Positions 9,953 to 23,380 of a DNA stretch of 64,000 nt are shown here, in pieces. Source of the DNA: Dactylis glomerata (taxonomy: Eukaryota > Streptophyta > Magnoliopsida > Poales > Poaceae); NCBI GenBank assembly GCA_007115705.1, contig QXEO01001034.1:1488001-1552000 (forward strand), written 5' to 3'. Each line of letters starts with the position of its first letter. The first letter of the stretch is position 1. Below the pieces are notes generated by a model. The model did no database searches, was not told the DNA's origin, and saw only the letters and a list, made by a program, of their open reading frames with translations. The position numbers were made by a program, and so were the translations under genes.

Positions 9953-12841
9953 AGAAAAGCACTCTTGGGAGATAACCCAATGTTTTATTTCCAGTACTTT
10001 TTCTTTTATCTGAGTCTTGGAAGTCATTACTACTGTAATGACCGCTCCTTATCCTTTTTATTTTATTGTTGTGCCAAGAGGAGCCTCTAATTCGAGTGAG
10101 GTAAAGATTTGGGGATGTTGCTGTCCTGAAACTGTTTTCGGTGCTGCACCGTAAAAATTCGTATAAATTCTCTGTATATCTTTTGGACCTTCGATTTCTT
10201 GTGCATATGACCCAGGTTATATCCAAACTTTCGTTAGTTGAACACTTTTTGATTTGAGCAACACAAAACCCCTCAAAAATTCGACCTTTGTCAGCTGTTC
10301 TGTTTTGACAGATTTCTGCCACTATTCGTTTTTGCCGCTTTATCGCTTTCTTTTTGAGTTCTTTTGATCACGGAACTTTTGGGGAAGTTGCTACAGTAGT
10401 ATATACTTTATATGTGGTGGTTTTGGGTTGAAACCTGAAGCAAAAAGAGGTTGATTATATGTTATGTTACACTAATGTTGCTAATAGATTTGTGTTTAGT
10501 TTTGTATGAAGGAAGTTTTCAAGTGTAGGGATTGGAGAATGATGAGATGAGTTGAACAATGGACAAAAGCTCAAGCTTGGGGATGCCCACGCATCACCCC
10601 AAGAAATATCCAAGAAGTACAAGCGTCAAAGCTTGGGGATGCCCCCGAGGCACCCCTTCTTCATCGGCAAAAATCAGGTCACCTTTCAAGACACTATATT
10701 TTTATTGCTTCATGCACTATGTGTTTTTCTTGGAGCGTCAGTTGTTTTAGTTTTCTTAGTTAGTTTAGTTTGTTTGCTGTAATAAATGGTTGGGCCACAA
10801 CAAATTTCTTTTGGAGAAGTTGCCTTGCTTTTCATTTGCTAAGAACGCTCTAGTTTTCACTCTTATCAAAAATTGAGTGTTCTTCTTTTTCCGCTACTGC
10901 TTTTGGTTTTCGTTTTCGCCTTGATTTGCGTTCAGACCTTGTCATATCTTTTCATCAAGGTGTATTTTTGCCTCTGATCTTTATTGGTTTTCATCAAAAG
11001 AGGTGTCTTAAAATTTTTCAAATGGTGTTGGAAAAGAGAAAAAACTTTATGCAAAATAGTGGTACAAGAAGGAGCTTGTGTAGACTGCGGCTTAGCCTTT
11101 TTCATGTCAATCTTGATGTATTTTTGATAGTATGCTTAGTGGTTTTGCTGTAGCATGACTTGTCTCAAATAACTGAGATTGCTTAATGAGCCTTTGAAAA
11201 AATCATGCATTGTTTTAATTATTTGGAAGCATTATTTTGGTATTCTCCTTGATGCTTTATTTGGGTTGACTTGGCGCATGCTCACACATGTTAGACTCTT
11301 ACAAAGTCGCCAATTGCCTCTATGATCATTTAGTTTTTGACTTTTGATGCCATCTTATGCTTCTTTTAATGTCGCTTTGCATGATTATGGCCATTATTGC
11401 TCTCTTAGTTGGTCGCTCCCAGTCTTTTGCTAGCCCTCACCTTGTACTGGGTATGAGCTCTACTCGTGCGTCCAACTCCTAAAAGCCAAAGTTTTCCAAA
11501 GTGTCCACCATACATACCTACTAGCAATTTGCTATTCCAAGTAAATTTGACTTGCTTTTATCTTCTCTTCAAATTAAACTCTTACCAGTGTTATGCGAAA
11601 ATTGGTCAGTAAAGCTCTCACGAACCGGAAGGCACACTTTACTTTTTCTTGTTCTTAAAAATTTGACATTATGGTCTCTTATGTTGAGTTGTTATGCTTG
11701 CAAGTTGTAAGTTGGATTCTAGCCCATCCATGCTGTCATGGGGCAAGCTTTCAACATTGCACTTCTTATTTGAGTTGATATCGTGCTCTTTTGTTTATGG
11801 ATGCCCGCGGTGTGAAATGAATTGGGAATCTTGTGGGGATCATGGAGTTTGTATATGTGTTAGGGAAACGCCTGTGCCGCCAATCTAAGCCATGCATAAT
11901 TCATGGTGGAAATTTGCAGCATACCCATGGTGGACATTCGACGACGCATCTCACAATAAAAAGCTAAACAAATGGCAAATAAAGAGATGTTGAGGTGTTC
12001 ATTGTCTGCTTGTCCTATCATTTTGATGTGGGCTTGTTCCATGTCATCGGGCACGGAGGTACCCCGTTGGCGGTTCTCGATGATACATATATACCTACAA
12101 TGACAAGAGCCTTGCTTGGGACTCTAAGTTGAGTAGCATGAGGTTTGGGTACTCGTATTCACGGGACACGAGGTTTTTGACTTATGATTTGTCAAGCATA
12201 TGCGTCATAATTGTTCTCGCATTAACTCTAACCATTCAAGATGCCTATGATGGGGGCAATGAGAGCTCAAAGCCGGTAAGTAACATAATTTTTGAAGGTC
12301 TATAAAACTTGCAAACACTGCTTCCCTCCGCGAAGGGCCTTTCTTTTACTTTTAAGTTGAGTCACCACCTTCTTACTTTATGCACCATAAGAGAGCAAAG
12401 TTGTCATTCTTAGTATAATGTGCATTGTCCCAAAGTTTTCCTTGATTGATTCATATTATTGGTTTCACTTGTTCTCAAATTATTTGTATCTAGTCGCCCT
12501 CTTAAACTTGAAGGTGTCCTATGCATTTATGTTTTGCTCTCTTTGAAGGACAAGCTGAAAACCATTTGTATGTTTTTCCTTATGATTTGAACACACGTTT
12601 GACTTTCATTGTTTCATTTTCATGATCTTTTGTTTGTGTTAAATTTCATGTTTACAACATGGTTGCTAAGTTCTTATTGTCAAGACTATATCTTCATGCC
12701 CATGTTTTAAGTTCTTATGATCCCAGCTCACAAATGCTTACATATATGATCAAGATTGTGTAGGTGCATGTCACCTCAAAAATTATTATTTGTTATCACT
12801 TACCTACTCGAGGACGAGCATGAGTTAATCTTGGGGATGCT
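9953..12841 (+). other. Noncoding internal tail of element B
   Basis: 2.9 kb without a credible gene. It holds the GATAACCCAATG phrase right after the ORF, paired CAAGCTTGGGGATGCC motifs near 10573 and 10630, and T-rich sequence. It ends in GAGTTAATCTTGGGGATGCT directly before the 3' LTR; the purine-rich CTTGGGGATGC is the probable polypurine tract. 9953 to about 11520 matches the reverse complement of about 1-1600. Confidence 0.6.
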
Positions 12842-14474
12842 TGATACGTCTCCAACGTATCTATAATTTTTGATGCTCCATGCTTGTTTTTACACCATTT
12901 GCCTACTGTTTCGTTACACTTCGTGGCACTTTTATGCATTTTCCGGAACTAACCTATTAACAAGTCGCCACAGTGCCAGTTTCCTGTTTTCTGCTGTTTT
13001 TATGTTTCAGAAGTGATACACAGGTATTTTCGGAATTGGACGAAACAAGTTCCTGAAGTCTTATTTTTCCCGGAAGCTTCCAGAGATCCAAAGAGGAGAT
13101 GGAGTGGGGCCATGAGGGGGCCACACACCAGGGTGGCGCGGCCCAGGCCCTGGCTGCGCCCCCGACGTGTGAGACTACCTCGGTCCACTTCTGACGATGC
13201 CCCTTCGCCTATAAAGACCCCTCGACGGAAAAAACCTAAGTATCCAATCAATTTTCCAGAACACATCGCGATCCGCCGCCGCCGTCGACCCAAAGATCGG
13301 GAGGGTCCAGAAGCTCTTCCCGGCTCCCTGCCGGAGAGGGGAATCGCCACCGGAGGTCTTCTTCATCGCCATGCTTGCCTCCGGAGCGATGAGTGAGTAG
13401 TCTACCTTGGACTATGGGTCCATAGCAGTAGCTAGATGGTTGTCTTCTCCACCATGTGCTTCATGTTTAGATCTCATGAGCTGCCCTACATGATTGAGAT
13501 CACCGTTATGTAATTCTACATGTTTGGTTTGTTGGGATCCGATGAATATTGGTGTTATGATTGAGTGGCTATACTGAAATATATCTTATGTTATCTCTAT
13601 GTTGTTTATGATCTTGCATGCTCTCCGTTGTTAGTAGCTATCTTAGCCGAGTAGTTGCTAGTGACTCCAAGAGGGGGTATTTATGCTCGATAGTGGGTTC
13701 ATGCCTCTATTTAACCTGGGGGAGTGACAGAAACCTCTAAGGTTGTAGATGTGCTATTGCTACTAGGGAGAAAACAACATTCATATGCTCGAGGGCATAT
13801 GCTTTGTTTACATTACACACTTTGCTTAATGCAATTATCTGTTGTTCGCAACTTAATACTTGTGGAGTTCTCGGATTGATTCGCCACAAGTGGATTATTA
13901 GTCATAGATGCTGTTGGATGGCGGTCTATGTATTTTGTTGTAATGCCCAGAGTAAATCGCATAGTGATCTTCTCGACATGTCACATTTATCTTTATTCTA
14001 TCAATTGCCCAACTATAATTTGTTTACCCAGCATGTGTTGTTTATCTTATGGAGAGACACCACTAGTGAACTGTGGACCCCGGTCCTATTTCCATCATAT
14101 TGCTATCACCTGTTTGCTTTACTCGCACTATTTATTTTACTCGCATACTATTATCACTTTCCACTTGATACGCTCATAACCTTTGTTTCAAGCAAACCGG
14201 TGAGATTGACAACCTCATCGCAAGTTGGGAGCAAAGTACTTGGTTGTGTTGTGTGCAGGTTCCGCGTTGCAGCTAGCAAGCAAAGCTTGGACGAGGTGCC
14301 ATATATAAATTGTCCAAAGTTGTCGCAAACTAGCAAGCATCACCTACAGTCGTATTGCCCGCTCTTCTCCTGATCGACATAACCTTGGTTTCTTAACTGA
14401 GGGAAAACTAGCTGCTATACTCATCACACCTTCCTCTTGGGGTTCCCAACGGGCTGGTCATTCACCATGCATCA
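12842..14474 (+). repeat. 3' LTR of element B
   Basis: 1633 bp, from TGATACGTCTCC to ACCATGCATCA, followed by the target duplication ATACT (14475-14479). It is uninterrupted and serves as the reference that defines the Helitron borders in the 5' LTR. Confidence 0.92.
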
Positions 14475-14479
14475 ATACT
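14475..14479. other. Target-site duplication of element B (right copy)
   Basis: ATACT, identical to 4664-4668 just before the 5' LTR. Five bases is the usual length for LTR retrotransposons. Confidence 0.9.
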
Positions 14480-14936
14480 AACTGTTCCATGTCACCTTGA
14501 AGTTGACTTATGGTTTCCTTTAGTGCAGTAGTGTCTTCCTTTTCTTCTTTGAGGTCCTGCTGAGTATTATGAATTCTCCACTTGAGTCTTTCTCCAAGTT
14601 CCTTTATTGCTGACCAAGCAGCACATCTTGCAGAGTCAAGGAATGAGGTATGCATCTCAAAGTTGGTAAACATCCAAAGTCCCATCTTCTTGTGGTCATC
14701 TTCTTTGTTCTTGTATAGGTGAACATTCCAAAGTCTCATCTTTTGTGGTTGTCTTCTTTGTTCTTGTATAGGTGTAGTTGTACCCACCAATATTCTTCAC
14801 CTTCATCAATCACGGGAAATCCTTTGTAAACTGCTTCTCCTTGCATTCCCATGCTTAACATGAGGTTCTTCAGGGCTTTGGGAAATTCTGTCTCACACTT
14901 CAGAGTCATGATCATCACTGGTCCTTAAATAGGTGA
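14480..14936 (-). pseudogene. Gag-like N-terminal fragment of the older host retroelement
   Basis: Minus-strand pieces read LKCETEFPKALKNL, then GEEYWWVQLHLYKNKED, FEMHTSFLDSARCAAWSA and a coiled coil (LKETISQLQGDMEQL). The reading frame shifts, and an approximately 60-bp segment encoding LYKNKEDxHK is duplicated in tandem. I recognise the type as a Gag-like protein common in grass retroelements, but not the family. The coiled coil continues past element B at 4668 and leads to two zinc knuckles (about 4220-4070), so 14936-14480 and 4668-4023 were once contiguous. Confidence 0.6.
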
Positions 14937-15168
14937 CACTGAATCCATCAAGAAAGGACCAGTGAGGCTGGTCATCTAATATAGAAAGAGAAGTAGTGTA
15001 AAACAAATGAATGGGATAGGTCTTACAAGAAAATTTCAAACTGAAAGTAGATAGATTTCATTTAGAAAATTGAATTGATTTTCTTTTTTTTTAGAAAGAG
15101 AGATAAGAATTCCTAGGGCTTCCTAGTCTATTCCAAACCTAGGGTCTCGATCCTACAGGCAACACTAT

Positions 15169-15180
15169 GCTCTGATACCA
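15169..15180 (-). other. Primer-binding site of the older host retroelement
   Basis: Minus strand TGGTATCAGAGC, complementary to the 3' end of initiator methionine tRNA, the standard plant retrotransposon PBS. It places an LTR directly to its right on the plus map. Confidence 0.75.
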
Positions 15181-15181
15181 T

Positions 15182-18100
15182 TCTATAGCGCCCTGCGCTT
15201 ACCTAAAGGCAGAACTCCTGTGTATCTGTGCTATTCCCTGGATCAGTAGATAGCACCACAGTACAAAATAAGTATTCATTGCAATAGCATCAATATTACA
15301 ACGTAAATCCAGTTACATAGGTCTTCAACCTTACGAGTACACAGCATAAAGCATTGTAGCAATGATCCTCCATCTTCATCAAGTGCCACAGGCAGACATG
15401 TTGGAATGTAAGCTCGAGAACCTACTCCTGGTTTCTTATTCGAATAAAAACCTGCACGTTTGAATATGCAGCCCCAGAGGGGTCAGTACAACAACGTACT
15501 GGCAAATGACACATATCTGGTGGCATTTGTGAAAAGACTAAACTATATGACATCTGGCTTGGTGGATCTCACAGGCTAATTTTCATAAAGCCAATTTTAT
15601 CCTATAATACTTTTTAGAACCTTTTTCTCAAAATTTTAGTTTATAAGGGTCAAGACAACCCCCATACATTACATACTGGCCGGTATGTAGTTTCTGGGCG
15701 AAACTCAACAAAGTTTGAAGTACAGAAATCACCACCCCTCAGAGCGTATGGCCCTGAGCCTTCTCCTGATTGTTGCTAATCAAGTTTTAAAGCATTCAGA
15801 AATGGTGATGAGATTCTTCCAAACATTCCATGGCTAGAGACTCAATTGTCTATTCCGAGGACGCGGCTAATCGATTAGATTTTAACACCTTGCAAGGGTT
15901 GTGCACTTTCACCTTAAGATTCATTTTATGCCCATACATAAAATGAAACAAGACCTTTCAGAAAAAGCATTCAACCATCTGGATCTGATCGTACCCCCTA
16001 TATTATGCTACCACCTGCTGTCAGTACCCTATGGCTGAACCCTTAATCTTACTCAATCAAGACAGAGCCCATATTGTCATAAGGCTGCACTGGAAGTACT
16101 TTAATCATGGAAGCCATATTAATCTCTTGAATCCTGAGTGGCCGTCCCGAGCAGTATCCTGAGCTACACATCTGTCCTAGCATGTGCCCAAGGACCCACC
16201 TACTTCACTCTCCATCACAAACCATTCCACCCAGGTAGTTCATTTTAGTTGAAGTTGTTAATTTTATTCACAAAACAACTTTTCATATGATCAAAGCATA
16301 GCATCAATGTTCAGGTATTTTAGCATCCTACCAAGTGGGGTTTGGGGTTGGCTACTCACTACTAGGATCTAGCACTTTATAAACATTCGAATATTCACCT
16401 ATCATGCATACTACTGAAAATCACTAATGCAGAATAAAAGTAGGTAGGGAATATGTCTGTCACTTGCCTTTTTTGAAGAATACGATCTTTTCACTTCTCT
16501 CAACTAAGCACGTAGCTCTTTGCACAAACTATAGCACAAAATAACATAACATAAACATACCATACAAACACAATCAAACATGACAAACAATTGAAAAGTG
16601 TTTGTTTAACAATTTAGATTATTCAAGATACTGTGATAGAATAGATATGACAAAGGAAATATGGATTGAGAGATATGGATTAGAGAGCTAGTTGGGAAAG
16701 ATCAATATGTTTGATGAGAATTGGCTAAACAAGACATCATTGATGAAGTTTTTATGCTTTACTAAAGCATGAATAAGTCTTGATAAGACTCATGTGAATT
16801 AAATCACATAAGTATCAAATAGTGCAACAACAATGCTATTGAATAGTTGTGACAACAATTATTCTTAAATAGCACATATTACACTTAGGCATTGGGTATG
16901 GTTTGATAATGCATGGTACTCCCTCCGTTTAGAAATATAAGATGTTTTAGCTTTGTGAAGTGAGTGTATCTAGACATCTTTTAGTGTATAGATGCGAACG
17001 AACCTATACACTAAAACATGTCTAAATACGCTCACTTCACAAAGCTAAAACATCTTATATTTCTAAACAGAGGGAGTATTACTCAATTAACTCATTTGCT
17101 AATTGAATAGTTCAATACATGAATTCAAGATTAAGTGGTCATGGGATTAGGTATGGATGATTGATATTTGAGAATATGGCTCAAAGATTCATTGAACAAT
17201 ATGAAGTATGGTCATGGGCTATGATGGTAGAATTAAATCAATACCATAATAGCAAAAATAGAACCTAAGATTGAAATGCATCACACTATACTCGAATAAC
17301 TCAATTGAAATTTGAATATATGTGAGATAGACAAAATATGTTTAGATGAACAAGATATGGATCAAGGTGATGCTAGATGATATTTGATATCTAACTAGGA
17401 TCATAGGGTTTACTAAAGTAGAAGGAAACATTAAGTGAAAAAGAATTAGAATTAATCTACATAGGAAATTACTCAAATCATCATGTTTGAATTTGAATAA
17501 TTGTGAAGTGGTTCAAGAAAATATGGGAGTTATACTAATGGATAGCTTGCAGTAAAACAAAGCCACTGCAATTGGAATCATTCAAAAATAAGTTATAGAA
17601 TTCAAATTATGTTCAAATTAGTGATTTGATTAGATTTGAATGCACAAAGTGTGTGCACGTATCAAATTTGATGTTTCTTGATCCTATGATGTTCTACATG
17701 ATTAGAGGATTCCAAAGACTACAAATTTATAATTTTTGTATACTTAGAACAAAAGTTATGAATTAAATATTCTAACAGATAGGTTTGATTCAATTTGAAA
17801 ATAGATTCAAATTAAATACTGAATCTATGAAATATTAGTGCACTAATGGATTCTACATGTTCTAAGGATTCCAACGGTATACTATTTATAATTTTTGAAC
17901 CTAGGAATTAGAAGATATGATTTTCCAAAGATTGGGTTCAAATCTGATTTAAAATTCTAATTTGATTCGAATTAGATCTGGAGGCTGACACGTGGCGCAG
18001 CGCTATAGGCGAGTACTGGTTCGGCCGGATCGTCGTTTCAGGCCGTTAGATCTTATGATGATCCGATGGTTTAGATTGGCCCGTACCCCTTCGTTAAGTG

Positions 18101-19406
18101 AATCTATCAAATCCACTGGATCTTGATCGGACGGCCGGGGTGAGTCAGAGGGGGAGGAGACTTACCGGCTAGGGTTCCGGCGAGCTGGTCCGGCGAGGCG
18201 CACTGGTGGTCGATGACGGTGGCGATCTGGTGGTCTCCGGTCCAAGGGGAAGACACAACGGCACTCAGCATGGCATGCTGAACTCGGGTGCGTGGTCGAC
18301 GCACTCAATTGCGTCCCGGACTCACGCGGAAATGCGGTCGGAGCGGAGATAGGCGCAGGCGAGCTTCGGGTCTGCGCATCGGTGTTGATCTGCTACACTA
18401 AAAAGTGAACGAGGTGCATCACCGGGTGCGCCAGAAGAGGAGAAAGGATCTAGGAGGAGAAGAAGGGGCTCTTGCTCACCGTGGGCGTCGAATTCGAGCG
18501 GAGGCTCCTGCAGTTGCTGCGGAGTCCGGCGTGCAATTTGAGCAGCCTAGAGGCACAACTCGAGCAGAAAAGGAGAGAGGCGAGGGAGGGGGTGTCGGGC
18601 TATATACGGGGGCCGATACCTTGTGGAGGGGGCTAGGGTTTAGCACTGGGGCGAGGCGATGGACGGCAGAGGGCGATCCCGTGCAGGAGGAGGAGTCCCT
18701 ACCCGAGGTGGGCGATGACATGTGGGGCTGGGCGTTAGAGAGAGAGAGAGAGGAGGGCGGGGCTCGTACCGGTTCAGCTCGGGAGGCTTGCTGGGCCTGG
18801 GCTAAAATGGAGTCTGGGTCGGATGGTTTCCCCTGGCCTCTTTTCTAGTTTTTTCTTCTATTTACTGATTTTCTGGTTTTATTCAAACCTTTTTGCAAAT
18901 TTCATTCAAATCAATTCAAATAAAATCCTAAAATATTCTATTGTTCACTGCAGTGTTTTAAAACAGTAATAAACCAAGTTTTCAAAATAAAATATGTTTT
19001 CCAATAAAACTTTATGTGCATAGCATAGGGTTTTGCTTGCATAAATATGCATTAGGGTTTAAGAAAATAATTCTTTTGAAAATAGAAGGATGATATATGA
19101 AAAATAATAATTTGAAAATCACTCTTCATCTTAGTTTGAAAGATACACACTTTATAAACACTTTTGAATTCCCTTCCTTTGCAAGCAAGGCTTGCATAAG
19201 TTTGAATAAAGCTATAGGAAAATAATATCTTGTTATTTGGTTTTCTCAAAGAAGTTCTTCATGAAGTAATAGCAAGTTTGAAATAGTTTTCTAATAAGTT
19301 TTCAAATAAACTCAAAAGTTTTAAATCCCTGTGAATTTTCAATCAATTCATGCAAAACAAAAGCAAAAATTTCCCCCAAAAATTGATAAAATCTTGGGAT
19401 GTTACA
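15182..19406 (-). repeat. Putative long (about 4.2 kb) LTR of the older retroelement
   Basis: On the minus strand it starts TGTAACATCCCAAGATTTTA (19406), a typical LTR opening, and ends directly before the PBS at 15180. The plus-strand stretch 18000-18850 is GC-rich and the rest AT-rich. Long LTRs of 4-5 kb occur in Triticeae large retrotransposon derivatives. The 3' LTR copy is not in the window, so the borders are inferred. A Stowaway MITE is nested at 16919-17076. No gene is credible inside; the ORFs at 18405-18848 look like chance open frames in GC-rich DNA. Confidence 0.5.
16919..17076. mobile_element. Stowaway MITE (158 bp)
   Basis: CTCCCTCCGTTTAGAAATAT at the left and its near-perfect complement at the right, with TA duplicated on both sides (16917-16918 and 17077-17078). 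The arms fold into an almost complete hairpin. Tc1/Mariner class. Confidence 0.95.
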
Positions 19407-19870
19407 AATTTCGGCCCTAGGGGCGGAATTTCCGGCCCTGAAAGCAAATTTCCGGCCCTCTAAAAGACACTCCTCTGGGTGATTTTGAGCCTTTCTATAG
19501 TAGTCCCCTTTCCCAACTTCTCTTCACCATCAGTTTTGTGCAATACCTAGAGAATCCCTGCAATGCTTAGCACAACATTAATTGCCTTGTGTTGTAATCA
19601 AACACCCAAAAGCTGGAAGCTAGGAACATGTCCTTTCACAATCAACATTGTGGTTGCATGCTCGTAGGTAAAGAAACGGTTCTTTCTCTCAAAGCCCTAG
19701 CAGTCACATAAAACTTGCAAAAGGTTAAGTAGAAGAGTCTAACTTAGTTTTGCAAAAGGGGAAAGATAATCTTAAAATTGCTTATATTAGACTTATATGT
19801 GATAGTAATATTTTTAAGATGATCCCTCTAATTAATTCCAACAAACATGTTCCCCCTTAGTGTGCAACAC
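19407..19870. other. Unassigned intergenic stretch
   Basis: It has three short repeats of TTTCGGCCCT/TTTCCGGCCCT at 19408-19460, then AT-rich sequence ending CATGTTCCCCCTTAGTGTGCA. No ORF or element border is convincing. Confidence 0.4.
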
Positions 19871-21102
19871 TGATACGTCTCTAACGTATCCATAATTTTT
19901 GATGCTCCATGCTTGTTTTTACACCATTTGCTTAGTGTTTCGTTACACTTCGTGGCATTTTTATGCATTTTCCGGAACTAACCTATTAACGAGATGCCAC
20001 AGTGCCAGTTTCCTGTTGTCTGCTGTTTTTGTGTTTCAGAAAAGTTACACAGAAAATATTCTCAGAATTGGACGAAACAAAAGCCGAACATCCAGAAATT
20101 TACCGGAGCTTCCAGAGAACTGAAGAGGAGACGGAGAGGAGCCACTGGTGGGCCAAACCACTAGGGGGCACGGCCTAGGGCTGGCCCGCGCCCCCCTGTG
20201 GTGAGCCCCACCAGGTCCACTTCTGACGCCGCCCCTTCGTCTATAAAGACCCCCCGACGGGAAAAACCTAAATACTGGATCACTTTTCCAGAATACATCA
20301 CGATCCGCCGCCGCTGTCGACCCGAGATCAGGAGGGTCCAGAAGCTCTTCCCGGCACCCTGCCGGAGAGGGGAATCGCCACCGAAGTTCTTCTTCATCGC
20401 CATGCTTGCCTCTGGTGCAATAAGTGAGTAGTCTACCTTGGAGTATGGGTCCATAGCAGTAGATAGATGGTTGTCTTCTCCACCATGTGCTTCATGCTTA
20501 GATCTCGTGAGCTGCTTTACATGATCGAGATCACCGTTATGTAATTCTACATGTTGTATTTGTTGAGATCCGATGAATATTGGTGTTATGATTGAGTTGA
20601 TGTGCTGAATATTATCTTATGTTATCTCTATATTGTTTATGATCTTGCATGCTCTCCGTTGTTAGTAGCTATCTTGGTCGAGTAGTTGCTAGTGACTCCA
20701 AGAGGGGGTATTTATGCTCGATAGTGGGTTCATGCCTCTATTTAATCTGGGGGAGTGACAGAAACCTCTAAGGTTGTAGATGTGTTGTTGCCATTAGGGA
20801 GAAATCAACATTCATATGCTCAAGGGCATATGCTTTGTTTACATTACACAATTTGCTTAATGCAGTTATCTGTTGTTCGCAACTTAATACTTGTGGAGTT
20901 CTCGGATTGATTCGCCACAAGTGGATTATTAGTCATAGATGCAGTTGGATGACGGTCTATGTATCTTGTTGTAATCCCCAGAGTAAATCTCATAGTGATC
21001 ATCTCGACATGCATGTTGTCTTTATTCTATCAATTGCCCAACTATAATTTGTTTACCCAACATGTGTTATTTTATCTTATGGAGAGACACCACTAGTGAA
21101 CT
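19871..21102 (+). repeat. Truncated LTR of the A/B family
   Basis: It starts TGATACGTCTCTAACGTATC and follows the B LTR to CACTAGTGAACT at 21102, lacking the last 400 bp. The next bases (TTGCCTACTATTTTA) are unrelated. This is the third family member in the first 21 kb. Confidence 0.85.
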
Positions 21103-22475
21103 TTGCCTACTATTTTATTGATGTTGAATTTTGCCTACTATTTTACTGCTCTTAATAATCTGCCTTCTGGTGTTTCCATGGTTATGCTGCTGGCGATCTT
21201 AGATTTCTCTTCTATAGTGACAATGTGTTGATTTGTTGGCCTCCTAGACCTCTCCAGGGTGGCCAACTAGCCACTACCCATTTGGAGGGGCTTGCTTTCC
21301 TCGGACGCATGCAAATCCCAAGACTTCTCGACGCTGGGGTGGTGCTCGTCCTCAACCCATGATTGGGTGCTTACGGAGACAATTGGTCAAGCGGGTGTGC
21401 TCGACTCCCTACTTTCTCTAATGCAGGGTGCTGCATTCTGGGAGGCGGAGGTCGTCAGCACTCTAGATTCACGGTGGAGCTCGAATCATCAACTGTTGTG
21501 GTCTCTCTTCTACGTGTACCCTCACACGTGCATCCTCTGTGGTTGCGCAGCGTCTGTGCTTGGTTGGCTTGTAAACCCTTTCTGGGTTGTAATTATCAAC
21601 TATTAATATATATCTATGTAGTTGATTTGCCGTTCTTCTCGACTTCGTCGATGGGAGGCGATAGAGCTTGGTCCAAGACAGCACGGGGACGTCATCCGAT
21701 CGACGTGCCACATCGACATGTGCCTCGCTGCATGCATCAAGCCTGTTCATTGACTCGCAAAGCCTCGTTGGCGATGGTGCTTTCTCGGATCTTGCAATGA
21801 TGGAGGCTCGGCGTATCTTTGGATGTTCATCTCGGCGGTGCTGGAGTTGGGCGGCTGCGCGCTATGGTGGTTGCAGGAAACACTAGGGATCATTATGTAT
21901 TTCTTGATGTCTTAAGAAATTATCTGCAAATTTAGGATAATCATTTTATCCCGGTCCGTCTTTTAGCTTCAATATGTATTGCTTATTATAACTGGATTTT
22001 CGATTAATAAATTATGTGGTTGCTCTCAGAAATATATATATATATATGTAGTCACTTTTACCCAAAAGAAAATGAGAGGAATAATTAGAACCTAGTTCGC
22101 TGGTGCAATGGCCCCTCATCGAAGAAGGGTCATTCTGGGCGTTAAATGTATTGTGGCCTTGTGGGCCTCGGCAGATGGGAATTGAACCAGATTCTCTTAT
22201 GGGAAACAGGCAAACAGCCCACCCAGCAGAGGCAAACCTGCCTGAGAGGCTGAGACTGGGTCCTGGCGCGACCTTGCTCTTCTAGGGCGCGATTGGTAGC
22301 CTGCACCTTTTTTTGGGCTCCCTGGGCGCTGGCGCTGGCAGGCCCGGGTCGCATCAAACGGGCCAAAACCAGCGTTGGCATTTCGTTTGGTGGCCTGGGT
22401 CCCATCCAGAGAGCTAAAAGGCCCATGTTGATTGGATGCTCCCTGTTTCCGTCCCTGTGCGAGCAGAGCACAACG
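21103..22475. other. Unassigned stretch, possibly a LINE 3' region
   Basis: Two copies of TTGCCTACTATTTTA near 21103-21145 open the stretch. Several short overlapping open frames follow, then AT-rich sequence with TTAATAAATTATGTGGTTGC near 22004 and an (AT)n run near 22033, which resembles a LINE 3' end. 22285-22475 is GC-rich. I cannot name a gene. Confidence 0.3.
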
Positions 22476-22480
22476 CCTGC

Positions 22481-22961
22481 TGACGAGGGTATAACCCCTC
22501 GGTCCTCGATATTTGCCTACCCGGTTCCTGCCAAGGAAGAAGCCCACTCGAAGGATACCTGAAGCCCGCAAGGCCCAGCACTTCGACTTGGAGTAGAAGG
22601 CAAGAAATACTTGTAAACCCTAACTGGCTGCATATATAAAGCCACCAAGGGCGTCCCCTAGATGACCGGACTCGCATAGGCTAACCTCGCATAGACAGCC
22701 AAACACGCATAGGCTAGCCACGCCATCTCCTTCCACCTCCACCAGATTGCATCTGCGTACCATTGTAACACCTCCAACTATACAAGCAATACAAGATCAG
22801 ACAAGCAGGATGTAGGTCTTTACCCTCCGGGGGGCCGAACCTGGGTAAATTCGTGTGCACCCCCTGTTTCTGTCTGAAGCCGTCGAGTTCGCCGGATCCC
22901 CAATGCGCTCCATAGATCGAAAGCCCTTAAACATGGGCATTGCCGGGTTAGAACCTCGTCA
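22481..22961 (+). repeat. Left terminal repeat of element C (inverted LTR)
   Basis: 481 bp. It contains a TATA box (CATATATAAAGCC, about 22631-22643) pointing right, into the element. In a normal minus-strand retrotransposon this 3' LTR would point left, so this copy is the one that is flipped. Confidence 0.85.
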
Positions 22962-22977
22962 ATTAGCCCCCGAGTGT
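22962..22977 (-). other. Polypurine tract of element C
   Basis: Minus strand ACACTCGGGGGCTAAT directly before the left repeat. ACTCGGGGGCT-type tracts precede 3' LTRs in many grass retrotransposons. Confidence 0.6.
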
Positions 22978-23380
22978 CTAGTCGATTCATAGAATCGGGT
23001 AGAGACTCAAATCTTGCCTTGCCGTCGTAGTCTTGCATGTCGCGTGTGAAGGCACCAAATGAAGTTCTTGCATGTCGCGGTTGATGGAGTCGCACGGTAG
23101 CCGAATCATTGTGATGATGTTGTCGAACGCTTGCCGTTTTGCGGATCGTTAGGGGCAATGTTGTTGTCGAGCCCCCGAATGCTTGGTCATTGTAGGCGAA
23201 GAGGTTGGTGTTGCTGGCAGGTAGCTGCCAGGAGTCGAATACCGTGGACTAGAGCCGACACGACATAAAGTCATCGGCGTCGAGTCGGAAGGTGCCGAAT
23301 ACCGCGGACCGAAGTCGATGTAGTAGACGGAGTGCAGTTGATATCGTTGAAGACCGCTAAAGTTAACAGCGTATGGCGCA

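Larger units (their letters stand above)
4669..14474 (+). mobile_element. Complete non-autonomous LTR retrotransposon B, itself carrying a Helitron
   Basis: 5' LTR (4669-5833 plus 8297-8766), PBS (8778-8795), one ORF of unknown function (8975-9952), a long noncoding stretch, then 3' LTR (12842-14474). The 5-bp target duplication ATACT is seen at 4664-4668 and 14475-14479. Without the Helitron the element is about 7.34 kb. The internal 4.1 kb has no gag, protease, integrase or reverse transcriptase, so it depends on a helper. The 3' LTR is preceded by CTTGGGGATGC as a weak polypurine tract. It inserted into the gag of an older retroelement, as shown by gag halves on both sides. Confidence 0.9.

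Noticed and set aside
18405..18848. 147-residue open frame on the plus strand, with an overlapping minus-strand frame.
   Set aside because: High-GC DNA inside a putative LTR; no domain, no splice or promoter context, and both strands are open as expected by chance.
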